The notes under the pieces are model-generated. The model was not told the origin of the DNA, searched no databases, and worked only from the letters and a program-made list of their open reading frames with translations. A stretch of DNA of 64,000 nucleotides from Winogradskyella flava (lineage in GTDB: Bacteria > Bacteroidota > Bacteroidia > Flavobacteriales > Flavobacteriaceae): assembly GCF_014243395.1 (NCBI RefSeq), contig NZ_JACLCP010000004.1, positions 186,001 to 250,000 on the forward strand. Direction: 5' to 3'. This document shows, piece after piece, positions 35,546 through 42,772 of the stretch; within the stretch, counting starts at the first letter, position 1, and each line of letters begins with the position of its first letter. The position numbers were made by a program, and so were the translations under genes.

Positions 35546-37033
35546 ATGAAAAAATACATCCCAATCATTTTTGTTCTAGCTCTTATAAAGTTTATTATTC
35601 AATGGATTGGCAATCATAATTATGGGTTTCATCGCGATGAATTATTACATCTTTCGGTAAGCGAGCACTTGGCTTGGGGATTTATGGAGTTTCCTCCTTT
35701 TATAGCCTTTATTGGTAAACTATCGTATTGGTTGTTCGATTATCATATTCTTGGTGTTCGTTTATTTTCTACACTGGCTGGAGTGTCTATTTTGATATTA
35801 TGTTGCTTAATGGCTAAGGAACTAGGAGGTAAATTTAGAGCTGTTCTCCTAGCAGGTATCTGTGTTTTGGCATTTATTCCATTTTATAGAAATCACACCT
35901 TGTTTCAACCGGTTGCGTTTGATCAATTATTCTGGGTACTAGGATTTTATTTTTTGATAAAATTTGTGAATTCTAAAAACAAGAAGTTCCTCATTTTATT
36001 GGGAATAACACTCGGGTTTGGTTTACTGAATAAATACACCATGCTCGTGTGGGCTTTGGGTATCTTTGTGGGTTTATTATTCTATAACAAAGCAAGACTC
36101 TTCAAGAACAAATGGCTTTATATTTCCGGAATTATTTCTTTACTGATGTTTCTTCCAAACATCATCTGGCAATTTCAAAATGATTTCCCACTATTAAGGC
36201 ATATGCAACGTTTAAATGAAAGTCAATTGGAGGGTATAAGCCTCTGGAGTTTCATTTTGGACCAATTGGAAATTACGCCACCATTTATTTTGTTTTTGTG
36301 TGGTTTTATAGGTTTGTTTTTTAGTAAAAAACTCAGAGAATTTAAGTTTTTAGGAATAAGTTGTTTAGTCATTTTTGCGACTATGTGGTTTATGGGTGCA
36401 AAGACCTATTATATTTTTCCTTTATATCCAGTGTTGTTTTCAGCAGGTGCTGTTTTCCTTGAGAGTCTATTCGTAAAACGACCGAATCTGGTTTATGTAA
36501 TAGCTGTTTCAGTATTATTGCCAATGATCTACTTCATTCCAGAAGCCACACCAATCTTACCAATAGATGCTTTCGTAGAATATAGAAGTTTAGAAGAAGA
36601 AGATGGGCGTATTGAACTTACAGGTGATTATGCAGATATGTTTGGTTGGGAAGAACAGGCAAAGCTGGTAGATAGTGTGTATAATACTTTAACTGCAATA
36701 GAAAAGGATAATTGTGTACTTTGGGCTGAAAACTATGGCGAAGCAGGTGCTCTAAAAATTTTAGGCAAGCAATATAATCTGCCTAATCCAATAAGCCGTC
36801 ACGGGAGTTTTTGGACTTGGGGGTTTGGTAATAAGAATGCAAAGGTTTGGATTAGTTTAGGTAATGAAGAACCAGCGGTTGATTATGTCTTTGAAGATGT
36901 GGAATTGGTAAAAATTATAACTCATAAATATGCTATTGGTGAAGAGCATGATATTCCGCTTTATATCTGCAGAAATCCTAAAGTAGATATAGAGGCATGG
37001 TGGAAAGCTTATGAGCCGTACATTTTCGACTAA
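35546..37033 (+). CDS. GT39-like (ArnT/PMT) membrane glycosyltransferase
   Basis: The 495-residue protein has about ten to eleven membrane segments followed by a soluble C-terminal part (about 345-495). The first loop carries HRDE and the next EFPP, the acidic motifs of polyprenol-dependent GT-C enzymes such as ArnT. It probably moves a sugar from undecaprenyl phosphate to a periplasmic acceptor such as lipid A or protein; donor and acceptor are unknown. A secreted glycosidase gene follows at 82 bp. Confidence 0.86.
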   Translation: MKKYIPIIFVLALIKFIIQWIGNHNYGFHRDELLHLSVSEHLAWGFMEFPPFIAFIGKLSYWLFDYHILGVRLFSTLAGVSILILCCLMAKELGGKFRAVLLAGICVLAFIPFYRNHTLFQPVAFDQLFWVLGFYFLIKFVNSKNKKFLILLGITLGFGLLNKYTMLVWALGIFVGLLFYNKARLFKNKWLYISGIISLLMFLPNIIWQFQNDFPLLRHMQRLNESQLEGISLWSFILDQLEITPPFILFLCGFIGLFFSKKLREFKFLGISCLVIFATMWFMGAKTYYIFPLYPVLFSAGAVFLESLFVKRPNLVYVIAVSVLLPMIYFIPEATPILPIDAFVEYRSLEEEDGRIELTGDYADMFGWEEQAKLVDSVYNTLTAIEKDNCVLWAENYGEAGALKILGKQYNLPNPISRHGSFWTWGFGNKNAKVWISLGNEEPAVDYVFEDVELVKIITHKYAIGEEHDIPLYICRNPKVDIEAWWKAYEPYIFD

Positions 37034-37085
37034 CATCTACACTTTTTGTTAAGGTTTAAATAAGAGCTTAATTATTCTAAGTTAA

Positions 37086-37112
37086 TTAGGTTATTTTTAT
37101 AAAAAAACCTAA
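37086..37112 (+). promoter_or_regulatory. Hairpin immediately before the glycosidase start codon
   Basis: Arms TTAGGTTATTTT and AAAAAAACCTAA pair over 12 nt with one mismatch and a 3-nt loop, ending 3 nt before the ATG at 37116. It could block ribosome access or end transcription of the gene before it. Confidence 0.5.
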
Positions 37113-37115
37113 GCT

Positions 37116-38912
37116 ATGAGACTCTTTGCCATTTTAGTTTTTATATCACTATTTTCTTTTTCCCAAACTCAAATAGAGAAGATTCAAAATAATTGGATAC
37201 TCAAAGTGGATGGTCAACCATTCGATATTAAAGGGGTGACTTTTGGTTATGATAAAGACGTTAAGAATTACGATACATACTTTGAAGATTTAGAGTCTTT
37301 AGGCGTTAATACCATAAGAACTTGGTCCACAGGTAAAAACACGCTGCAATTATTAGATGCAGCTGAAAAACATGGATTTAAAGTCATGGTTGGCATCTGG
37401 ATGCGCCATGGAAGACCAGGTATGGAAGATGATGATCATTTTGATTATCTCAAAGATAAAGAGGGTATGGAAGCCATGTATACGACGTCCATAAAAACAG
37501 TAGAAACTTATAAAAACCATCCAGCAGTTTTAACTTGGGGCGTAGCCAATGAGGTTTATATAAACACGGCAACAGATGAGGAGAAGTTGGCGTACTCTAA
37601 GTTTTTAGAGCGTGTTTGTAGTAATATAAAAGCCTTAGACCCCAATCATCCAATAACTTCTATCGAAGCTTGGACGTTTGGCTTAGAGTGGTGGCAAAAG
37701 TATGTACCCTCAATCGATATATATGGGCTTAATAGTTATGGAGTGGGAGTCAACTTTCTTCAAGATGAAATGGATAAACGAAATATTGATAAACCCTATA
37801 TCATTACTGAATTTGGTGTCACAGGAGAATGGGATTTACCATCTGATAAGAATGGTATTAAGATTGAACCTTCTGACTCAGAAAAGTATGAGACGATTGT
37901 TAAAGGCTATAGAGAATGGATATCTAATAAGCCCTCTTGTTTAGGTGTGTATGTTTTTCATTACAATAATGGACCTGAATTTGGGAGTGTGTGGTTGGCT
38001 ACACATGTAAATAGTTATACCAGACCGCCGTATTGGGCGATTAGAGAGGCTTTTACTGGTAAGAAGCCTCGAAATAACGTGCCAAAGGTGGATGCTTTTG
38101 TATTACCCGATGGCGAGTTTAAAAGCGGAACATGGATTTCTGTAGAATTAATGGTTTCTGATGTTGAAAATGAGAAGCTAGATGTGAGTTTTTCCTATAA
38201 TCAGCGAACAGGTAGCCGAAAACGTCGTAACCAAATACTAACACTTAATCATCGTGGTAATCTTTCAGATGGTTTTGAAGTTCAATTGCCAGAAGAGGAC
38301 GGTGCTATTAAAATCTATGTTAATGTTAAGGACAGTTACAATAATCTTGGTATTGCCTCAAGTTCGATTCAGGTCATTGATGAAAAAGCAAAGGCAATAG
38401 TATATAAAGTACCAAAAGTTGATTTGCCTTTTTATGTATACAAAGAGAGTGAAGATTTGTCATATTTCCCATCAGGGTATATGGGAAATTATAAAGCCCT
38501 AAATGTTGATCTTAACCATACAAATGATGTGTATTCAGGAGAGACGGCTATTAGAATAACATATAAGGAACGAAGCGGTTGGTATGGTATTGCATTTGTA
38601 GATCCAGCAAACGATTGGGGAGATATTCTTGGAGGTTATAACATTAGTGAAGCCAAAACCTTTAGTTTTTGGGCCAAATCAAAATTTGATGGCGTTGTCG
38701 CAAAACTTGGTTTTGGTTTAATAGACAATGACAAACCTTTTCCTGATACCGCTATTAAGTCCGTGGAAATAAAGCTGACGTCTGAGTGGAAAAAATATAC
38801 TATTAAGACAAAACGCTTAGATTTAAGTTGTATTCGTTCGGGATTGGTGCTTTTTGCCAGTAGTTATGGACACCCACAAACCATTTATATAGATGACGTA
38901 GTTTTTGAGTAA
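37116..38912 (+). CDS. Secreted clan GH-A glycoside hydrolase with C-terminal binding module
   Basis: The 598-residue protein has a signal peptide (about 1-17) and a TIM-barrel domain (about 20-320). Catalytic-type acids are at ANE (WGVANEVY, about residue 147) and TEFG (YIITEFGV, about residue 230), as in GH2/GH5 enzymes. A beta domain (about 325-425) and a jelly-roll-like module (about 440-598, with GWYGIAFVDPANDWGD) that resembles carbohydrate-binding domains follow. No T9SS tail is visible. The family (GH2-like or GH5-like) and substrate, perhaps a beta-glucan, are unresolved. Confidence 0.8.
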   Translation: MRLFAILVFISLFSFSQTQIEKIQNNWILKVDGQPFDIKGVTFGYDKDVKNYDTYFEDLESLGVNTIRTWSTGKNTLQLLDAAEKHGFKVMVGIWMRHGRPGMEDDDHFDYLKDKEGMEAMYTTSIKTVETYKNHPAVLTWGVANEVYINTATDEEKLAYSKFLERVCSNIKALDPNHPITSIEAWTFGLEWWQKYVPSIDIYGLNSYGVGVNFLQDEMDKRNIDKPYIITEFGVTGEWDLPSDKNGIKIEPSDSEKYETIVKGYREWISNKPSCLGVYVFHYNNGPEFGSVWLATHVNSYTRPPYWAIREAFTGKKPRNNVPKVDAFVLPDGEFKSGTWISVELMVSDVENEKLDVSFSYNQRTGSRKRRNQILTLNHRGNLSDGFEVQLPEEDGAIKIYVNVKDSYNNLGIASSSIQVIDEKAKAIVYKVPKVDLPFYVYKESEDLSYFPSGYMGNYKALNVDLNHTNDVYSGETAIRITYKERSGWYGIAFVDPANDWGDILGGYNISEAKTFSFWAKSKFDGVVAKLGFGLIDNDKPFPDTAIKSVEIKLTSEWKKYTIKTKRLDLSCIRSGLVLFASSYGHPQTIYIDDVVFE

Positions 38913-38916
38913 AGCA

Positions 38917-39303
38917 CTATCTAAAATCAATAGTACAACTTTTAGATTGCCCAAACCATTTTACCCGATTTTTAGATGCGGTTTTATAAATATAATCTCG
39001 AATCATTCTTGGGATAAAGGCTAAAAGTGCTGCGACGCGTTGCCATTTAGGTATTTTTGAAACAATGCTTAGGAATCCATCAGAATGTGTTTTTACGCCA
39101 TTCTCATCGATAAGAATGACAGTATCAAGATGTAGTGTTGGAAAACCGTATTGCGTTAACAGTTCTTGTCCATATTTAGATTGAAAGGGTACAAATTGAA
39201 ATAGGTCTTCTGGAGCAAACTTCAATAACCAACCGACAACCCCGTTGCACAGGTTGCACTCGCCATCAAAAATTATAATATCTTTTTTCGGTTGATTTTC
39301 CAT
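38917..39303 (-). CDS. DCC family thiol-disulfide oxidoreductase (DUF393)
   Basis: The 128-residue protein has the DxxCxxC redox motif FDGECNLC (C16, C19) near the N-terminus and the conserved FVPFQS strand that define the DCC family. Its physiological partner is unknown. It is divergent from hpf, with 154 bp between them containing a perfect 12-bp palindrome (39382-39393). Confidence 0.88.
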   Translation of the reverse strand: MENQPKKDIIIFDGECNLCNGVVGWLLKFAPEDLFQFVPFQSKYGQELLTQYGFPTLHLDTVILIDENGVKTHSDGFLSIVSKIPKWQRVAALLAFIPRMIRDYIYKTASKNRVKWFGQSKSCTIDFR

Positions 39304-39381
39304 AATATGCTTGTTTATAAATCAATAGACGTGTACAAGGTTTTAAACTTTCATATCATCTTTAATTTTAGGGATTATTTA

Positions 39382-39393
39382 TGATAATTATCA
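39382..39393. repeat. Palindrome upstream of hpf
   Basis: TGATAATTATCA, perfect 12-bp symmetry, 24 bp before a near-consensus -7 box (TATCTTAG, 39417-39424). It resembles half of a Fur-type site but is too short to assign. Confidence 0.4.
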
Positions 39394-39457
39394 GTATTAA
39401 GCAGCTTTAAAAATCGTATCTTAGAGATAGGAATTATTAATTAAAACAAGTAAGATT

Positions 39458-39757
39458 ATGACGGTAAATTTTCAATATGTAAACACGGATGTAAGTGAAA
39501 CGTTATCAAAGTTTACAAGAGAAAAATTAGAAAAATTAGCAGATAAATTTGAGTTTTTAATATCAGCTCAAGTTTATATAAAACACGATGATAAAGATCA
39601 TGATGCAGGTAAAATTTGTAATATAGAATTAAGTTTACCTGGACCACGTATTTTTGCCACATCTAATGAGGCTGCCTACGAAATGGCGGTTAACGCCACA
39701 ATTAGCGATTTAACACGTCAGCTGAAAAAAAGAAAAGAAGTTTTTAAAACATACTAA
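39458..39757 (+). CDS. hpf: Ribosome hibernation promoting factor (short HPF/YfiA type)
   Basis: Binds the 30S subunit in stationary phase and silences ribosomes. The 99-residue protein is the short form with the S30AE fold only. VNTDVSETLSKFTREKLEKL opens it and the C-terminal ..LTRQLKKRKEVFKTY closes it. There is no long C-terminal dimerisation domain. It ends in a structured terminator at 39793. Confidence 0.91.
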   Translation: MTVNFQYVNTDVSETLSKFTREKLEKLADKFEFLISAQVYIKHDDKDHDAGKICNIELSLPGPRIFATSNEAAYEMAVNATISDLTRQLKKRKEVFKTY

Positions 39758-39792
39758 TTATTAGGTTAAAACGTTCCGACGTTTATATTAAG

Positions 39793-39858
39793 GGGTTTAC
39801 GATTTTATAAGGAAAGATTGGGTTCGTTCTTTGAAATTGTAAGCCCTCTTTAATTTTT
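39793..39858 (+). terminator. Structured terminator after hpf
   Basis: Outer stem of 13 pairs (39793-39805 with 39834-39846, two G-U wobbles), an inner 5-bp stem (39813-39817 with 39828-39832), then T-rich sequence. More elaborate than the other terminators here. Confidence 0.6.
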
Positions 39859-39872
39859 CTAATAAAACAAGT

Positions 39873-40346
39873 TCACCTATGATGATAAGGTTCGTTTCTT
39901 AAAATAGTAAATGCTCTATATAATTGCTCTATAAAGAACAAGCGTACCATCTGATGCGAAAAGGTCATTTTAGACATGCCTAACTTCTCATTGGCCCTTT
40001 TATATACAGCTTCTGAAAATCCGTAAGGACCACCAATAACAAAGATCAAGGTCTTAATTCCTGAGTTCATATGTTTTTGTAGGTAACTAGAGAAAGCAAC
40101 AGAATCCATTTGTTTTCCATTTTCATCCAATAAAATGAGTACATCAGATTTTTGAGTTTTAGATAAAATAAGTTCACCCTCTTTCTCTTTTTGCTGAGCT
40201 TCGGAAAGGTTTTTTACGTTTTTTAAATCTGGAATGATATCAAACTCAAACCGAATGTAGTGACTAAGTCTTTTGGTATAGTCTTCAATTAAAGATTGAA
40301 GATTTTTGTTGTCGGTTTTACCTATGGTGATGAGTTTTATATTCAT
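39873..40346 (-). CDS. rlmH: 23S rRNA (pseudouridine1915-N3)-methyltransferase RlmH
   Basis: Methylates pseudouridine 1915 in helix 69 of 23S rRNA. From the ATG at 40346 the protein has the standard 157 residues; a GTG four codons upstream is rejected. It is a SPOUT fold with the trefoil-knot SAM site FVIGGPYGFS and the C-terminal MTFSHQMVRLFFIEQLYRAF..PYHH, the invariant family ending. It is convergent with hpf. Confidence 0.96.
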   Translation of the reverse strand: MNIKLITIGKTDNKNLQSLIEDYTKRLSHYIRFEFDIIPDLKNVKNLSEAQQKEKEGELILSKTQKSDVLILLDENGKQMDSVAFSSYLQKHMNSGIKTLIFVIGGPYGFSEAVYKRANEKLGMSKMTFSHQMVRLFFIEQLYRAFTILRNEPYHHR

Positions 40347-40405
40347 GTGTTTTGTCACTTCAAGGGATTCAGAATTGTCGGAATCGTATCGAAAAGTTTT
40401 GTTTT

Positions 40406-40466
40406 AATAGTTCACGATACAAATTTATTCGTTTTACTTATAAATTCGCTCGAACTGAACTCAGAA
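40406..40466 (-). repeat. Dispersed flavobacterial repeat (CAGTTCGAG...TTGTATCG type)
   Basis: On the minus strand it reads CAGTTCGAGCG, a 23-nt AT-rich loop, then TTGTATCGTGAACT. The same ends with a shorter middle occur at 45244-45294 on the plus strand. Confidence 0.6.
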
Positions 40467-40519
40467 TTATTTAAGTTTTAAAATTTCAATTCCTATTTTT
40501 ACAGTAAATAAAAGGTGAC

Positions 40520-41377
40520 ATGATTTCAAAAGAACAATTCGATAAAGAAATAGAAGGAATTATAGCAAATGCCATTAGAGAAGATGTAGGTGATGGTGAT
40601 CATAGTTCTTTAGCTTGCATTCCTCATTCAGCCATGGGAAAGGCAAAACTTTTGGTAAAAGATGAGGGTATTATTGCTGGTATCGAATTTGCCAAACAAG
40701 TTTTTGCTTATGTTGATGACAATATGGAAGTGGAAACCTTAATCGAAGATGGGAGTAAGGTCAAATATGGAGATATTGCATTTTATGTGAAAGGTGCATC
40801 ACAATCCATTCTTAAAGCAGAACGTTTGGTGTTGAATGCCATGCAGCGTATGAGTGCAATTGCGACCAAAACCAAGAAATTTGTAGATTTATTGGAAGGC
40901 ACAGGAACCAAAATCTTAGACACGCGCAAAACCACACCAGGTATTAGGGCTTTAGAAAAATGGGCCGTAAAAATTGGTGGAGGTGAGAATCACCGATTTG
41001 CACTCTATGATATGATCATGTTAAAAGATAATCATATCGATTTTACTGGAGGTGTATCAAAAGCCATCAGTCTAACAAAACAATACTTAAAAGATACCAA
41101 TCGCGATTTAAAAATTATTGTAGAGGCGAGAAATTTAGAAGAAATCAAAGAAATCTTAGGCTGTGGCGGTGTTTATCGTATTCTTATAGATAACTTTAAC
41201 TATGATGATACACGCAAAGCTGTTAAACTCATTGGAGATCAATGTCTAACAGAATCTTCAGGTGGAATTAATGAAAAAACGGTTAGACATTATGCAGAGT
41301 GTGGTGTGGACTATATTTCATCTGGAGCGTTAACACATTCTGTTTATAATATGGATTTGAGCCTAAAAGCAGTCTAA
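40520..41377 (+). CDS. nadC: Quinolinate phosphoribosyltransferase (nicotinate-nucleotide diphosphorylase)
   Basis: Converts quinolinate and PRPP to nicotinate mononucleotide in NAD synthesis. The 285-residue protein has EDVGDGDHSS near the N-terminus, AERLVLNAMQRMSAIAT, LDTRKTTPG, HR..LYDMIMLKDNH and the final ISSGALTHS, the full set of NadC motifs. The next gene (YihY-like) starts 23 bp downstream. Confidence 0.97.
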   Translation: MISKEQFDKEIEGIIANAIREDVGDGDHSSLACIPHSAMGKAKLLVKDEGIIAGIEFAKQVFAYVDDNMEVETLIEDGSKVKYGDIAFYVKGASQSILKAERLVLNAMQRMSAIATKTKKFVDLLEGTGTKILDTRKTTPGIRALEKWAVKIGGGENHRFALYDMIMLKDNHIDFTGGVSKAISLTKQYLKDTNRDLKIIVEARNLEEIKEILGCGGVYRILIDNFNYDDTRKAVKLIGDQCLTESSGGINEKTVRHYAECGVDYISSGALTHSVYNMDLSLKAV

Positions 41378-41400
41378 GAAATCTAACAATCTAAAAATTA

Positions 41401-42354
41401 ATGACCAAGCCTATTGAAGACAAGCTCGAAAAAATACCCATACTTAATTTATTAGTTCGCTTTTTTAAGCAAATTAGATTACCTGGGTTTGAAGGTTTAT
41501 CTATCTACGACTTACTTGAACTCTATGCAATGGGTATTGTTAAAGGTGCTTTGACGACAAGAGCCAGTGCGATTGCCTTTAGTTTTTTTACGGCTATTTT
41601 CCCGTTTTTATTGTTTGTCATTATTTTAATTCCTTACATTCCTATCGATAATTTTCAAAAGGAGTTTTTAGATTTTCTAAATTCGTTTTTACCACCCCAA
41701 ACCTCAGATTTTTTCTTCTCTAATATTTTTGATAATATCAGTGGTGGAGCAGGAGCTGGTTTAGTGTCTTCGGTTTTTTTGCTATCCATGTTGTTGATGG
41801 CAAATGGTGTAAATGCGGTATTTTCAGGTTTTGAAAATTCGTATCACGAACAGTTAACCCGTAATGTGTTTCAGCAATACATGTATGCGCTAGGTATAGC
41901 TCTGATTTTAGCAATTTTAGTATTGCTCACCGTTGCTGTATTTGGGTATTTTCAAATTTATATACTTGGCCCAATTTATGAAAGTTTCAGCGGTGAGGTT
42001 CTAAAGAATAATGATAACGGTGTGGGTTGGATTGTTTTTGCGAAATACATGTTCTTTGTCATCATGGTGTACTTGGCAACAGCGACTTTATATTATTTTG
42101 GAACGAAAGAGGGACGACATACTCGATTTTTCTCCGTAGGTGCATTATTGACAACATTACTGATCATCTTAACATCATATCTATTTGGTGTATACATAGA
42201 TAATTTTTCTCAGTATAATAAACTATACGGCTCTATTGGAGCGTTATTGATATTGTTATTGTACTTATGGTTAAACTCTAATATTTTGTTGCTGGGCTAT
42301 GAATTGAATGCCTCGCTAAGGCGACTAAGAAAGATAAATCGTTATGATGAATAA
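41401..42354 (+). CDS. YihY/BrkB-family membrane protein
   Basis: The 317-residue protein has six hydrophobic segments. RASAIAFSFFTAIFPFLLF after the N-terminal amphipathic region and YGSIGALLILLLYLWLNSNILLLGYELNA near the C-terminus are the two conserved YihY core helices. The function is unknown despite wide distribution; it is not RNase BN. The DUF2147 gene overlaps its 3' end by 11 bp, so nadC to priA looks like one transcript. Confidence 0.93.
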   Translation: MTKPIEDKLEKIPILNLLVRFFKQIRLPGFEGLSIYDLLELYAMGIVKGALTTRASAIAFSFFTAIFPFLLFVIILIPYIPIDNFQKEFLDFLNSFLPPQTSDFFFSNIFDNISGGAGAGLVSSVFLLSMLLMANGVNAVFSGFENSYHEQLTRNVFQQYMYALGIALILAILVLLTVAVFGYFQIYILGPIYESFSGEVLKNNDNGVGWIVFAKYMFFVIMVYLATATLYYFGTKEGRHTRFFSVGALLTTLLIILTSYLFGVYIDNFSQYNKLYGSIGALLILLLYLWLNSNILLLGYELNASLRRLRKINRYDE

Positions 42355-42772
42355 ACTTGTTTTAATAATAGTATTGGTGCTAAGTATTAACGGTATGAAT
42401 GCCCAAAGCATCTTTGGCAAATGGAAGACTATTGATGATGAGACAGGTAAGGAAAAGTCGATCGTTGAAATTTATGAAAAAGACGGAAAAGTCTACGGTA
42501 AAATCATAGAGCTTATAAATCCTAAACAGAAGAATCCTTTATGTAGTAAATGTGATGGCTCTAAGAAAGATAAACCTGTTCTCGGTATGGTAATTATTGA
42601 AAGCTTAGAAAAAGATGATGATGTTTACAATGATGGCACCATTCTTAATCCAGAAAATGGCAAAGTTTATTCGTGTCGTCTAAAACTTGATGACGAAAAA
42701 GATACTTTACAAGTGCGCGGCTATGTCGCATTTTTTTACAAGACCCAATATTGGAAACGCGCTAGCGAGTGA
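42344..42772 (+). CDS. Secreted DUF2147 protein
   Basis: The 142-residue protein has a signal peptide (about 1-20, ending in NAQ) and a small beta-barrel-like DUF2147 domain. FGKWKTIDDETG begins it. NPLCSKCDG carries two cysteines that could form a disulfide. The end is FYKTQYWKR, as in other members. No activity is known. It overlaps the YihY gene upstream and priA downstream (GTGA). Confidence 0.88.
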   Translation: MMNKLVLIIVLVLSINGMNAQSIFGKWKTIDDETGKEKSIVEIYEKDGKVYGKIIELINPKQKNPLCSKCDGSKKDKPVLGMVIIESLEKDDDVYNDGTILNPENGKVYSCRLKLDDEKDTLQVRGYVAFFYKTQYWKRASE

